The translations under genes were made by a program, and so were the position numbers. This document shows, piece by piece, positions 35,542 to 45,901 of a stretch of DNA of 56,882 bases. The DNA lies in assembly GCA_029266735.1 (NCBI GenBank), contig JAQSWG010000018.1, positions 1 through 56,882 on the forward strand. Reading direction: 5' to 3'. Every line of letters starts with the position of its first letter. Within the stretch, counting starts at the first letter, position 1. The notes beneath the pieces are model-generated. The model ran no database searches and had not been told where the DNA came from. It was given only the letters and a program-made list of their open reading frames with translations. Source of the DNA: Ornithinibacter sp. (GTDB lineage Bacteria; Actinomycetota; Actinomycetes; Actinomycetales; Dermatophilaceae).

Positions 35542-35583
35542 ACGACGAGGGCCCCACACCTGTCGGTGCGGGGCCCTCGTCGT
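35542..35583 (-). terminator. Strong hairpin terminator after pnp
   Basis: Perfect 14 bp stem (35542-35555 with 35570-35583, ACGACGAGGGCCCC and its complement). It extends through four more pairs after one mismatch to a TGTC loop. It starts about 20 nt after the pnp stop on the minus strand. No T-run follows, as is usual for actinobacterial terminators. Confidence 0.8.
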
Positions 35584-35603
35584 GCTGTTGCCGTGACGCC
35601 GGC

Positions 35604-38042
<2,439 letters not shown>

Positions 38043-38108
38043 GGGTCCTCCTTTTCTCTTGTTTCCGTGAGCTCTCGTGCATCGTCGTTGTGCACGGGCT
38101 TGTCCAAC

Positions 38109-38130
38109 GGGTGGTGCCGGGGCACCACCC
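38109..38130 (-). promoter_or_regulatory. Hairpin in the pnp leader
   Basis: Perfect inverted repeat GGGTGGTGCC (38109-38118) and its complement (38121-38130), separated by only 2 nt, so the real loop would be larger. It lies in the pnp 5' leader, about 70 nt before the ATG. In enterobacteria a pnp leader hairpin mediates autocontrol; a similar role here is a guess. Confidence 0.5.
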
Positions 38131-38141
38131 CTCGCGCGGAA

Positions 38142-38174
38142 GGGCGGCCCTCACGGTTGACGTGAGGACCGCCC
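38142..38174 (-). terminator. rpsO-pnp intergenic hairpin (terminator or processing site)
   Basis: Stem of 13 bp with one C/A mismatch: arms 38142-38155 and 38161-38174, loop GTTGA. It begins about 14 nt after the rpsO stop, the place of a partial terminator that would reduce read-through into pnp. Confidence 0.65.
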
Positions 38175-38187
38175 CTCGCGGAAGTCC

Positions 38188-38457
38188 TTATCGGCGCAGG
38201 CCGAGGCGCTTGATGAGCGAGCGGTAACGCTCGACGTCGACGCTCTCCAGGTAACGGAGGAGGCGGCGGCGCTGGCCGACCAGCAGCAGCAGGCCGCGCC
38301 GGCTGTGGTGGTCGTGCTTGTGCTCACGGGAGTGCTCCGTGAGGTCCTTGATGCGCTGGGTGAGGAGGGCGATCTGCACCTCCGGGGAGCCGGTGTCGCC
38401 CTCGGTGGTGGCGTACTCGCTCATGATCTGCTTCTTGACGTCCGTGCTCAGAGGCAT
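38188..38457 (-). CDS. rpsO: 30S ribosomal protein S15
   Basis: 89 aa protein that binds 16S rRNA early in 30S assembly. Family features: [40 protein letters not shown] and the end [15 protein letters not shown] at 38457 with AAGGAGAG about 11 nt upstream. The rpsO-pnp pair is conserved in most bacteria. Divergent from the formate dehydrogenase operon across about 230 bp. Confidence 0.97.
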   Translation of the reverse strand: MPLSTDVKKQIMSEYATTEGDTGSPEVQIALLTQRIKDLTEHSREHKHDHHSRRGLLLLVGQRRRLLRYLESVDVERYRSLIKRLGLRR

Positions 38458-38644
38458 GGGGCGACGACTCTCCTTCTGTGGTTTCGCTGCGCGGCGCTCC
38501 CGGGCTGGTTCACCGGGGCTCTCTGGATCCGCGGCCGGTTCTCACGGCAGTGTGCTCAAGGCTACCAGCGGGGGTACCGGCCTCCTAATCCCCAAGGCGG
38601 CCCGGCGCCGTGCGCAGCGCCCGGTCCCGTCGGTGCCCGCGGCG

Positions 38645-38650
38645 TAGAGT
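38645..38650 (+). promoter_or_regulatory. Candidate -10 for the fds operon
   Basis: TAGAGT about 40 nt before the fdsG GTG; a GAGAGG ribosome site follows at about 38676-38682. No clear -35. The 230 bp between rpsO and fdsG show no other strong structure. Confidence 0.35.
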
Positions 38651-38691
38651 TGAGAGCCAGGTCACCACTCACCGCAGAGAGGTCCGACGAC

Positions 38692-39177
38692 GTGCGTCAG
38701 CGAGGCCCGGGTCCAGCACCGGCCCCCGCCCCGGCCGACCAGGGGCGAGCCGCGTCGGTCCGTGTCATCGCCGAGGAGCTGCGGGGTGTCCGAGGGCCTC
38801 TCCTCCCGGTGCTGCACGAGGTGGTGGCGACCCTCGGGTTCGTGCACGAGGACGACGTGCCGGTCATCGCCGAGGTGCTCAACCTCTCGCGCGCCGACGT
38901 CCACGGGGTCGTCACCTTCTACCACGACTTCCGGCGGACCCCCCCGGCCGACCACCGCGTCTCGCTCTGCCGAGGCGAGGCCTGTCAGGCGCGGGGGGCC
39001 GAGCAGACGTACGCCGTCGCAGCCGACCGCTGGTCCGCCTCGCCCGACGTCGAGGTGGCCGAGGTCTTCTGCCTGGGCAACTGCGCGCTCGGTCCGGCCG
39101 GGACCATCGACGGCATCCTCCACGGCCGACTCTCGCCCGAACGGCTCGCGGGCCTGACCGACGGCTGGCCGAGATGA
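38692..39177 (+). CDS. fdsG: NAD-dependent formate dehydrogenase gamma subunit (thioredoxin-like 2Fe-2S)
   Basis: NuoE-like electron carrier of the soluble FdsGBAD formate dehydrogenase. 161 aa with an Ala/Pro-rich N-terminus. It has GPLLPVLHEVVATLGFVHED, then GVVTFYHDFR, then the [2Fe-2S] cysteines Cys93 and Cys98 (LCRGEACQARG) and Cys127 and Cys131 (FCLGNCALGP). GTG at 38692 is preceded by GAGAGG; the open frame to 38305 lies over rpsO. Its stop overlaps the fdsB ATG (ATGA). First gene of a four-gene operon. Confidence 0.92.
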   Translation: MRQRGPGPAPAPAPADQGRAASVRVIAEELRGVRGPLLPVLHEVVATLGFVHEDDVPVIAEVLNLSRADVHGVVTFYHDFRRTPPADHRVSLCRGEACQARGAEQTYAVAADRWSASPDVEVAEVFCLGNCALGPAGTIDGILHGRLSPERLAGLTDGWPR

Positions 39178-40715
39178 CGACCGTGTGGGTTCCGTGCGAC
39201 GCGGCCTCGCTCTCCGTGGGCGCCGACGAGGTCGCGGACCGGCTCACCGCGGCCGGGGTGACGGTTCGGCGCAACGGCTCACGGGGAATGCTGTGGCTGG
39301 AGCCCCTCGTCGAGGTGGAGACCCCTCGCGGCCGGGTCGGGTATGCCGGGGTGTCGCCGGCCGACGTCCCCGCCTTGCTCGCCGGCGCCCTGGCCCCCAC
39401 CGAGCAGTGCGTCGGCGTCGTGGACGAGCACCCCTGGCTCGCAGCTCAGCACCGCGTCTCGTTCGCGCGGGTCGGTGTCATCGAGCCGACCGACCTCGCG
39501 GCATACCGTGAGCTGGGTGGGCTCCGTGGACTCGAGCGGGCTCTAAACCTCTCCCCCGAGCAGGTGGTCGCCGAGGTGACCGCCTCCGGTCTTCGTGGCC
39601 GTGGCGGTGCCGGGTTCCCCGCCGGCATCAAGTGGGAGACGGTGCGCACGGCATCCGCCGACGTGAAGTTCGTCTGCTGCAACGCCGACGAAGGTGACAG
39701 CGGGACCTTCGCCGACCGCATGCTCATCGAGGGGGACCCGTTCACCCTCGTCGAGGGCATGGCGATCTCGGCGGTCGCGGTGGGCGCGACGGAAGGGTAC
39801 GTCTACCTGCGCAGCGAGTACCCGCACGCCGTCCGGACGCTGCGCCGCGCCATCGACATCGCGTACGCCCACGGAGTGCTCGGCGAGTCGGTGCTCGGCA
39901 GCGGTCGACGGTTCGACCTCGACGTGCGGGTGGGCGCCGGGGCCTACATCTGCGGCGAGGAGACCTCGATGCTCGAGTCGCTCGAGGGCCGGCGCGGGGA
40001 GGTGCGGGCCAAGCCGCCGATCCCCGCCCTGGAGGGCCTGTTCGGGCGGCCGACGGTCGTCAACAACGTGCTCACGCTGGCCTCGGTGCCGATGATCCTC
40101 GCCGACGGCGGCGAGGCGTATGCCGCCCTGGGCACCGGCCGCTCGCGTGGCACCCAGGTGTTCCAGCTCGCCGGGAACGTCGCCCGCGGCGGCATCGTCG
40201 AGGCCGACTTCGGGATCTCGCTGGGGGAGCTCGTCGAAGGTTTCGGCGGAGGCACGGCGTCGGGGCGGCCGGTGAAGGCGGTGCAGGTCGGCGGACCGCT
40301 CGGCGCGTACCTCCCGCCGGAGCGCTTCGACCTCCCGCTCGACTACGAGGCGTTCACGGATGCCGGTGCGATGGTCGGACACGGCGGGGTGGTCGTCTGG
40401 GACGACACGATGGACGCCGCCCGGATGGCGCGGTTCGCCATGGAGTTCTGCGTCAAGGAGTCGTGCGGCAAGTGCACGCCGTGCCGGATCGGCTCGACGC
40501 GGGGGGTGGAGGTGCTCGACCGCATCCGAGCCGCCCAGGACGACGGCGTGCGGCGAACCCAGCTCGTGCTGCTCGAGGACCTCTGCACGACGATGACGAA
40601 GGGGTCTCTGTGTGCGATGGGCGGGCTCACCCCGATGCCGGTGCGCAGCGCCCTCGAGCACTTCCCGGAGGACTTCGGCCTCCCGGCGCCCACCACGGAA
40701 GGGGTCCGGCCATGA
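39174..40715 (+). CDS. fdsB: NAD-dependent formate dehydrogenase beta subunit (FMN, NAD, 4Fe-4S)
   Basis: NuoF-like subunit that passes electrons to NAD+. 513 aa: an N-terminal thioredoxin-like part of about 120 residues, then the NuoF core with SGLRGRGGAGFPAGIKWE, the NADH site CCNADEGDSGTFADRMLIEG, FMN-region AGAYICGEETSMLESLEGRR, and the 4Fe-4S motif ESCGKCTPCRIGSTRG. ATG overlaps fdsG and its stop overlaps fdsA. Together with FdsG it forms the diaphorase module. Confidence 0.94.
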   Translation: MTTVWVPCDAASLSVGADEVADRLTAAGVTVRRNGSRGMLWLEPLVEVETPRGRVGYAGVSPADVPALLAGALAPTEQCVGVVDEHPWLAAQHRVSFARVGVIEPTDLAAYRELGGLRGLERALNLSPEQVVAEVTASGLRGRGGAGFPAGIKWETVRTASADVKFVCCNADEGDSGTFADRMLIEGDPFTLVEGMAISAVAVGATEGYVYLRSEYPHAVRTLRRAIDIAYAHGVLGESVLGSGRRFDLDVRVGAGAYICGEETSMLESLEGRRGEVRAKPPIPALEGLFGRPTVVNNVLTLASVPMILADGGEAYAALGTGRSRGTQVFQLAGNVARGGIVEADFGISLGELVEGFGGGTASGRPVKAVQVGGPLGAYLPPERFDLPLDYEAFTDAGAMVGHGGVVVWDDTMDAARMARFAMEFCVKESCGKCTPCRIGSTRGVEVLDRIRAAQDDGVRRTQLVLLEDLCTTMTKGSLCAMGGLTPMPVRSALEHFPEDFGLPAPTTEGVRP

Positions 40716-43609
40716 CGCTCCTCGACCAACCCGCACTCGAGACGCCGGACCACGGCACTCCCCCCGTCCTCGGCGAGGCGACCGCGCAGGTGACCGTCGA
40801 CGGCATCGGGGTGCTCGTTCCGCCCGGCACGTCGGTCATGCGAGCCGCGAAGCTGGCCGGGGTCGACATCCCGAAGCTGTGCGCGACCGACTCACTCAAG
40901 GCGTTCGGCTCCTGCCGGCTGTGCCTGGTCGAGGTCGAGGGCATCAAGGGAACACCCGCCTCGTGCACGACGCCGTGCGTCGACGGGATGGTCGTGTCCA
41001 CCCGCACCGACCAGGTGGCACAGCTGCGCAGGGGCGTCATGGAGCTCTACCTGTCCGACCACCCCGTGGACTGCCCCGGGTGCGCTCGCGGGAACTGTGA
41101 GATGCAGGAGCTCGCACACGAGGTCGGGGTGGCGGAGGTGCGCTACGGGCTGGGCGGGGCGTCACATCTCTCGGAGCCCGTGGACGAGTCGAACCCCTAC
41201 TTCGCCTACGACCCCAAGGCCTGCATCGTCTGCTCCCGCTGCGTGCGCGCGTGCTCCGACATCCAGCAAACGTTCGCGCTCACCGTCGAGGGGCGCGGAT
41301 TCGACGCGCGGATCACCCCTGGTGGCACCGACTTCCTCTCCTCGGAGTGCGTCTCGTGCGGGGCCTGCGTGCAGGCGTGCCCGACGGACGCACTCACCGA
41401 GAAGTCGGTGGTCTCGCTCGGGATGCCGTCGCGCTCGGTCATCACGACGTGCGCCTACTGCGGGGTCGGCTGCTCGTTCAAGGCCGAGGTCCAGGGAACG
41501 GGAGACGGCACCCGAGTGGTGCGGATGGTGCCGTGGAAGGACGGCGGCGCCAACGAGGGGCACTCCTGCGTCAAGGGCCGCTTCGCGTACGGGTACGCGT
41601 CTCACCGAGACCGGCAGATGGAGCCGATGGTCCGGGACTCCATCGACGACGAGTGGCGTGTCGTGTCGTGGGACGAGGCGATCGCCCGGGTGGCGTCCGG
41701 GTTCCTCGAGCTGCGCGAGAGGTATGGAGCCGGTGCCATCGGCGGCATCTCCTCCTCCCGGTGCACGAACGAGGAGGTCTACGTCGTCCAGAAGATGGTG
41801 CGAGCGGCGTTCGGCAACAACAACATCGACACGTGCGCGCGGGTCTGCCACTCGCCGACGGGGTACGGCCTCAACCACGCGTTCGGGACGTCGGCCGGCA
41901 CCCAGGACTTCCCGTCGGTCGACTCGGCGGACGTCATGCTCGTCATCGGCGCGAACCCCACCGACGCCCACCCGGTGTTCGCCTCGCGGATGAAGCGGCG
42001 CATGCGAGCGGGAGCCCAGGTCATCGTCGCGGATCCTCGGCGGATCGACCTCGTCCGGTCGCCACACGTCGAGGCGGCGCTGCACCTGCCGGTCCGCCCC
42101 GGCACGAACGTGGCGTTCGTCAACGCCATGTGCCACGTCATCGCCGTGGAGGGCCTGTACGACGAGGTGTTCCTGCGCGAGCGCTGCGACGACGTCGACG
42201 GCTACCTCGAGTTCATCGCCCGCCCGGAGCACTCGCCCGAGGCGACCGAGGGCGAGACCGGCATCCCGGCCTCCGACCTCCGCACGGCGGCACGGCTCTA
42301 TGCCGCGGGCCCCAACTCGGCCATCTACTACGGCTTGGGGGTCACCGAGCACAGCCAGGGTTCGACGATGGTCATGGGGATGGCCAACCTCGCGATGCTC
42401 ACCGGGAACCTGGGGCGCGAGGGCGTCGGCGTCAACCCGCTGCGCGGGCAGAACAACGTGCAGGGGTCGTGCGACATGGGCTCGTTCCCGCACGAGCTGC
42501 CCGGCTACCGGCACGTGTCCCGACCCGAGGTGAGGGAGATCTACGAGTCGCTCTGGGGCGTGACGATCCAGGCGGAGCCGGGGCTCCGGATCCCCAACAT
42601 GTTCGACTCCGCCCTCGGAGGGTCCTTCAAGGGCCTCTACGTCCAGGGCGAGGACATCGCCCAGTCCGACCCCAACACCCAGCACGTGGAGGCGGCGCTG
42701 CGGGCGATGGAGCTCGTCGTCGTGCACGACCTGTTCCTCAACGAGACGGCCCGCTTCGCTCACGTCTTCCTGCCTGGCGCATCGTTCCTCGAGAAGGACG
42801 GCACCTTCACCAACGCCGAGCGCCGGATCAACCGGGTCCGACCGGTCATGCCGTCACGGGTCGGCAAGGACGAGTGGCAGGTCGTCTGCGAGATCGCGAC
42901 CGCCATGGGCTACCCGATGTCGTATGCCGCACCGAGCGAGATCATGGACGAGATCGCGGCCACGACACCGACCTTCGCAGGAGTGTCCTTCGCGCGACTC
43001 GACGCCGAGGGCTCGATGCAGTGGCCGGTCACCGATGCCGCTCCGCACGGGACGCCGACCATGCACGTCGGGTCGTTCGTGCGCGGGAAGGGGCAGCTCA
43101 CGCCCACGGTCTACGTGCCGACGACGGAGCGGGCCAACCGCCGCTACCCCTTGGTCCTGACGACCGGGCGCATCCTGTCGCAGTACAACGTGGGGGCACA
43201 GACCCGCCGCACGCCGAACGACACGTGGCACCCCGAGGACGTCCTCGAGATCCACCCCTCCGATGCGGAGCTCCGCGGGATCTCGTCGGGTGATGTCGTC
43301 GAGCTGTCGTCGCGAGTCGGGAGGACGGAGCTCACCGCGGTCGTGTCGGAGCGGATGCCGGCCGGCGTCGTCTACACGACCTTCCACCATCCGGTGACCG
43401 GGGCCAACGTGGTGACCACCGAGAACTCCGACTGGGCGACGAACTGCCCGGAGTACAAGGTGACCGCGGTCCAGGTGATGGTGACCACGGAGGCGGCGAG
43501 AGCGGCATCCCTGGAGTCCGTGGAGGCTTCGGTCGGCGGCAAGCGCGGTGAGCGCGTGCCGGACGACGTCATGGCCACGGCGACCGAGGCGATGGCGCGC
43601 CGCCGATGA
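40712..43609 (+). CDS. fdsA: NAD-dependent formate dehydrogenase alpha subunit (Mo/W-bisMGD, Cys type)
   Basis: Catalytic subunit oxidising formate to CO2, 965 aa. N-terminal NuoG-like part: 2Fe-2S cysteines Cys57, 68, 71, 85, then His117/Cys121/124/129, then two 4Fe-4S sets (Cys171/174/177/181 and 213/216/219/223). Then the molybdopterin oxidoreductase with a 4Fe-4S at Cys247/250/254/286 and active-site Cys379-His380 in ARVCHSPTG. A cysteine, not selenocysteine, therefore ligates the metal. LFLNETARFAHVFLPGASFL and the TGRILSQYNVGAQTRR end are intact. No FdhD sulfurtransferase gene is adjacent, so cofactor sulfuration must come from elsewhere. Confidence 0.95.
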   Translation: MTLLDQPALETPDHGTPPVLGEATAQVTVDGIGVLVPPGTSVMRAAKLAGVDIPKLCATDSLKAFGSCRLCLVEVEGIKGTPASCTTPCVDGMVVSTRTDQVAQLRRGVMELYLSDHPVDCPGCARGNCEMQELAHEVGVAEVRYGLGGASHLSEPVDESNPYFAYDPKACIVCSRCVRACSDIQQTFALTVEGRGFDARITPGGTDFLSSECVSCGACVQACPTDALTEKSVVSLGMPSRSVITTCAYCGVGCSFKAEVQGTGDGTRVVRMVPWKDGGANEGHSCVKGRFAYGYASHRDRQMEPMVRDSIDDEWRVVSWDEAIARVASGFLELRERYGAGAIGGISSSRCTNEEVYVVQKMVRAAFGNNNIDTCARVCHSPTGYGLNHAFGTSAGTQDFPSVDSADVMLVIGANPTDAHPVFASRMKRRMRAGAQVIVADPRRIDLVRSPHVEAALHLPVRPGTNVAFVNAMCHVIAVEGLYDEVFLRERCDDVDGYLEFIARPEHSPEATEGETGIPASDLRTAARLYAAGPNSAIYYGLGVTEHSQGSTMVMGMANLAMLTGNLGREGVGVNPLRGQNNVQGSCDMGSFPHELPGYRHVSRPEVREIYESLWGVTIQAEPGLRIPNMFDSALGGSFKGLYVQGEDIAQSDPNTQHVEAALRAMELVVVHDLFLNETARFAHVFLPGASFLEKDGTFTNAERRINRVRPVMPSRVGKDEWQVVCEIATAMGYPMSYAAPSEIMDEIAATTPTFAGVSFARLDAEGSMQWPVTDAAPHGTPTMHVGSFVRGKGQLTPTVYVPTTERANRRYPLVLTTGRILSQYNVGAQTRRTPNDTWHPEDVLEIHPSDAELRGISSGDVVELSSRVGRTELTAVVSERMPAGVVYTTFHHPVTGANVVTTENSDWATNCPEYKVTAVQVMVTTEAARAASLESVEASVGGKRGERVPDDVMATATEAMARRR

Positions 43610-43863
43610 GCCACGAGGTGCCACCGGTCGTGCGTCTCGGCCACGACCTCGTCCGCAACTTCGAGCCGCTGGGGCCGGAGAAGGCCGCCTACGAGATCGC
43701 GACCCACATCCGCAAGTTCTGGGAGGCCCGGATGCGGGCCGATCTGGCGGCCCGGGTCCGCTCGGGAGACCCGACGCTGCACCCCCTCCTGGTGCGTGCC
43801 GCCCAGGACCTCGTCGACGACGACTACGACCGGGCAGAGGTGAGCGAGTCCTCAGGCGGTTGA
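43606..43863 (+). CDS. fdsD: Formate dehydrogenase delta subunit
   Basis: 85 aa accessory subunit of soluble FDH, recognised by VRLGHDLVRNFEPLGPEKAA and HIRKFWEARMRADL. ATG overlaps the fdsA stop (ATGA), ending a fully overlapping fdsGBAD operon. FdsD aids assembly or stability in related enzymes. The operon lacks fdsC/fdhD. The 53 bp downstream show no strong terminator before the convergent gene. Confidence 0.9.
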   Translation: MSHEVPPVVRLGHDLVRNFEPLGPEKAAYEIATHIRKFWEARMRADLAARVRSGDPTLHPLLVRAAQDLVDDDYDRAEVSESSGG

Positions 43864-43916
43864 CGAAGGCCGGGGCTTTTCGCGGCAACGACGGATCAGC
43901 AGCTCACCGGCACGCC

Positions 43917-44837
43917 TCAGCGGTCGACGACGACGACCTCGTAGGTGGGGGACGTCGGTGGGAAACCGGTGTCGAAGTGCGCGTTGACCGCCGCCAGCAG
44001 GTCGCCGAACCGGGCCACCGTGGTCGGAACCGCGAAGAGTTCACTCGTGATGACCTTGATGACCGTGCCGGAGTCCAGCTTCCCGCTCAGTCGGACCTGG
44101 ACGACCTGCCCCAGGCCGTTCTGCACGGCGTAGACGGTCCGCCCCTCCAGGAGGATGCCGTCGACGCTCTCCAGGCTCACCCCCGCGACGGTCGAGCTGG
44201 CGCCGGTGTCCGGGTCGACGAGGTTGAGGGCTCCCTGGGCGCTGTGCGCCACGATCAGGCTCGATCCGTCGGCTGTGGCCTGGATGCCGTTGTTGTTGAA
44301 CTCCCCGCTCGTGTCGGCCGCCGGCCCGCTGAGGTCGAGGACGGTGAACGGACCGGGCTCGCCGTCGACGACCGGGACGAAATAGAGCTCTCCGGCGAGG
44401 CTGTTGGTGAACCACGCTCCGTCTGACGTGACGGCGACATCGTTGATGACCGACGCAGCGGTGGAGAACTGGTACACCTCGACGGTCGCACCAGTGTCGG
44501 TGTCGTAGACGTAGCCCTGGCCGGTGAAGCCTCCTGCGACGAACAACAGTCCGTCGTCGAGGTCGACCCTCAGGCCAACGGCGTTGCGACCCGGGGCATT
44601 GTCGATGAACTTTGCCGCGGTGCCCTTGCGGACGTCACCGCGGTAGATGTCTCCGCTGAACAGGTCTCCGGCGTAGAACGTCGATCCCGGCCCGCTCGCA
44701 ATGCCTTCGGCCGACGTCGCACCCGGCAGCAGGATCACCCTCTCGGCATGATCGGCCCCCGCCGGTGCACCCCCGGTCAGCAGTGCGAGCACTGCGACGG
44801 CTGCAGCAGTCATGGATGTCATGGTGCGGCGGTTCAT
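43917..44837 (-). CDS. Secreted SMP-30-like beta-propeller protein
   Basis: 306 aa exported protein. The signal peptide is clear: MNRR, then a hydrophobic stretch MTAAAVAVLALLTGGAPAGA with a likely Ala-x-Ala cut near residue 28. The mature part has repeated propeller strands (LLPGATSAEGIASGPGSTFY, VNAHFDTGFPPTSP near the end) resembling SMP-30/gluconolactonase-like and NHL-type proteins. No lipobox cysteine, so secreted rather than anchored. ATG preceded by AAGGAG. Stands alone; function unknown. Confidence 0.82.
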   Translation of the reverse strand: MNRRTMTSMTAAAVAVLALLTGGAPAGADHAERVILLPGATSAEGIASGPGSTFYAGDLFSGDIYRGDVRKGTAAKFIDNAPGRNAVGLRVDLDDGLLFVAGGFTGQGYVYDTDTGATVEVYQFSTAASVINDVAVTSDGAWFTNSLAGELYFVPVVDGEPGPFTVLDLSGPAADTSGEFNNNGIQATADGSSLIVAHSAQGALNLVDPDTGASSTVAGVSLESVDGILLEGRTVYAVQNGLGQVVQVRLSGKLDSGTVIKVITSELFAVPTTVARFGDLLAAVNAHFDTGFPPTSPTYEVVVVDR

Positions 44838-44949
44838 GGCGACTCCTTGGGCTCGTCTCCACCATCCTGCTCCTGCTCCGGCGCGCAGTCCACGAGGAAC
44901 GACGTCACGTCAGCCGCCACGCGGGAAGCGCCGGTGGTTCCATGGGGGG

Positions 44950-45378
44950 ATGGCTGATCATGTGGCACGCGCACGAGTCGAGATCGAGGCCGCCCCTGCG
45001 GTCGTCTGGCAGGCGTTGACGGATCCGAGGCAGGTCGCGCGATGGATGGCCGGCACGGAGGTGTCGACGGACTGGCGGGTGGGGAGCCCGATCACCTGGC
45101 GCGGCGAGATGAACGGGACGGCGTACGAGGACAAGGGAGAGATCCTCGCCGCCGACGAGCCGACCCGGTTGTCGATGACGCACTACAGCCCCCTCATGGG
45201 CGCCGACGACGAGCCGGAGAACTACCACACCGTCACCTACGACCTCTCGGCGCACGGTGACCGGACGACGGTGGAGCTCAGCCAGGACGGGAACGAGTCG
45301 GCGGAGCAGGCCGAGCAGTTCGGCGCGAACTGGCAGGGCATGCTCGACGCGCTGAAGAAGACGGTGGAGTCCGGCTGA
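44950..45378 (+). CDS. SRPBCC (AHSA1-like) domain protein
   Basis: 142 aa START/Bet-v1-like single domain. VEIEAAPAVVWQALTDPRQV starts the domain, RWMAGTEVSTDWRVGSPITW follows, and the final helix is FGANWQGMLDALKKTVESG. These small ligand-binding proteins have diverse, mostly unknown roles. ATG at 44950 within GGGGGGATGG, so the ribosome site is poor; a second ATG at 44942 is out of frame. It belongs to a different subgroup from the SRPBCC protein at 48407, which is paired with ArsR. Confidence 0.83.
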   Translation: MADHVARARVEIEAAPAVVWQALTDPRQVARWMAGTEVSTDWRVGSPITWRGEMNGTAYEDKGEILAADEPTRLSMTHYSPLMGADDEPENYHTVTYDLSAHGDRTTVELSQDGNESAEQAEQFGANWQGMLDALKKTVESG

Positions 45379-45405
45379 GCCTCCCCGGACGACCTCACCG
45401 GCTCG

Positions 45406-45411
45406 TACGGT
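45406..45411 (+). promoter_or_regulatory. Leaderless -10 of the PIN-domain gene
   Basis: TACGGT followed by 6 nt and GTG 45418. Confidence 0.5.
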
Positions 45412-45417
45412 GAGGTC

Positions 45418-45816
45418 GTGACCCGCTACGCCGTCGACGCGCCGACCCTGCTCCACCTCGTCGCCTCCGGCACCCGGGTCGATGGCGCCCACCAGCTCGT
45501 GGCGACGAACGCCGTCCGGTCGCAGGCCCTCCAGCTGTTGCTCGAGGAGGTGCGCGCCGGGAGGCTGACCGAGCAGGAAGCGATGGCCCGGCACGACCGC
45601 ATCACTGAGCTGAAGATGCGCCTGCTCGGTGACCGCGTCTCCCGACGGACCGCGTGGCGCCTGGCACTCGACCACGGTCTGCCCATCGGTCCCGCGGAGG
45701 TGCTCGCCGTCGCCACGCTCCAGGCCGACGCCCTCGTCACCGTCGACTCCGAGCTCGCCAGCACGGCATCCGACGTGGTTCGGCTCGCGAGCATCGACGA
45801 CCTCACGTCACCCTGA
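45418..45816 (+). CDS. PIN-domain-like protein, no antitoxin partner seen
   Basis: 132 aa. The fold is suggested by the N-terminal strand and first acidic residue (YAVDAPTLLHLV, Asp7), a helical middle with acidic Glu43/44, and the C-terminal AEVLAVATLQADALVTVDSE (Glu94, Asp104, Asp110), matching the spacing of PIN-type metal ribonucleases (VapC relatives). GTG start behind a leaderless -10. No small antitoxin ORF precedes it in the 39 bp to the SRPBCC gene, so it may be a solitary PIN protein. Call based on pattern, not on an obvious close family. Confidence 0.65.
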   Translation: MTRYAVDAPTLLHLVASGTRVDGAHQLVATNAVRSQALQLLLEEVRAGRLTEQEAMARHDRITELKMRLLGDRVSRRTAWRLALDHGLPIGPAEVLAVATLQADALVTVDSELASTASDVVRLASIDDLTSP

Positions 45817-45854
45817 GCTCTTTCGGACTACTGCACCCCCGGTGTACCATCATC

Positions 45855-45874
45855 GGTTCGCCAGTATGCGAACC
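45855..45874 (+). promoter_or_regulatory. 7+7 bp palindrome upstream of helD
   Basis: GGTTCGC (45855-45861), 6 nt CAGTAT, GCGAACC (45868-45874): a perfect inverted repeat 28 nt before the helD GTG. It may be an operator or a 5' leader hairpin. The arms are like a LexA box turned inside out (GTTCG...CGAAC), so it is not an SOS box. Confidence 0.55.
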
Positions 45875-45901
45875 AACCCCGACACGAGAGGTGGCTCCGC
45901 C

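Noticed and set aside
45379-45417. Antitoxin gene ahead of the PIN-domain protein
   Set aside because: Only 39 nt are available, taken up by a leaderless -10; no frame for an antitoxin exists.
45855-45874. SOS box upstream of helD
   Set aside because: The half-sites face the wrong way (GTTCGC...GCGAAC) compared with the LexA box at recA (CGAAC...GTTCG).
45866-45901. ATG 45866 as start of helD
   Set aside because: No ribosome site, it lies inside the palindrome, and GTG 45902 has GAGAGGTGG at good spacing. The extra 12 residues match no HelD hallmark.
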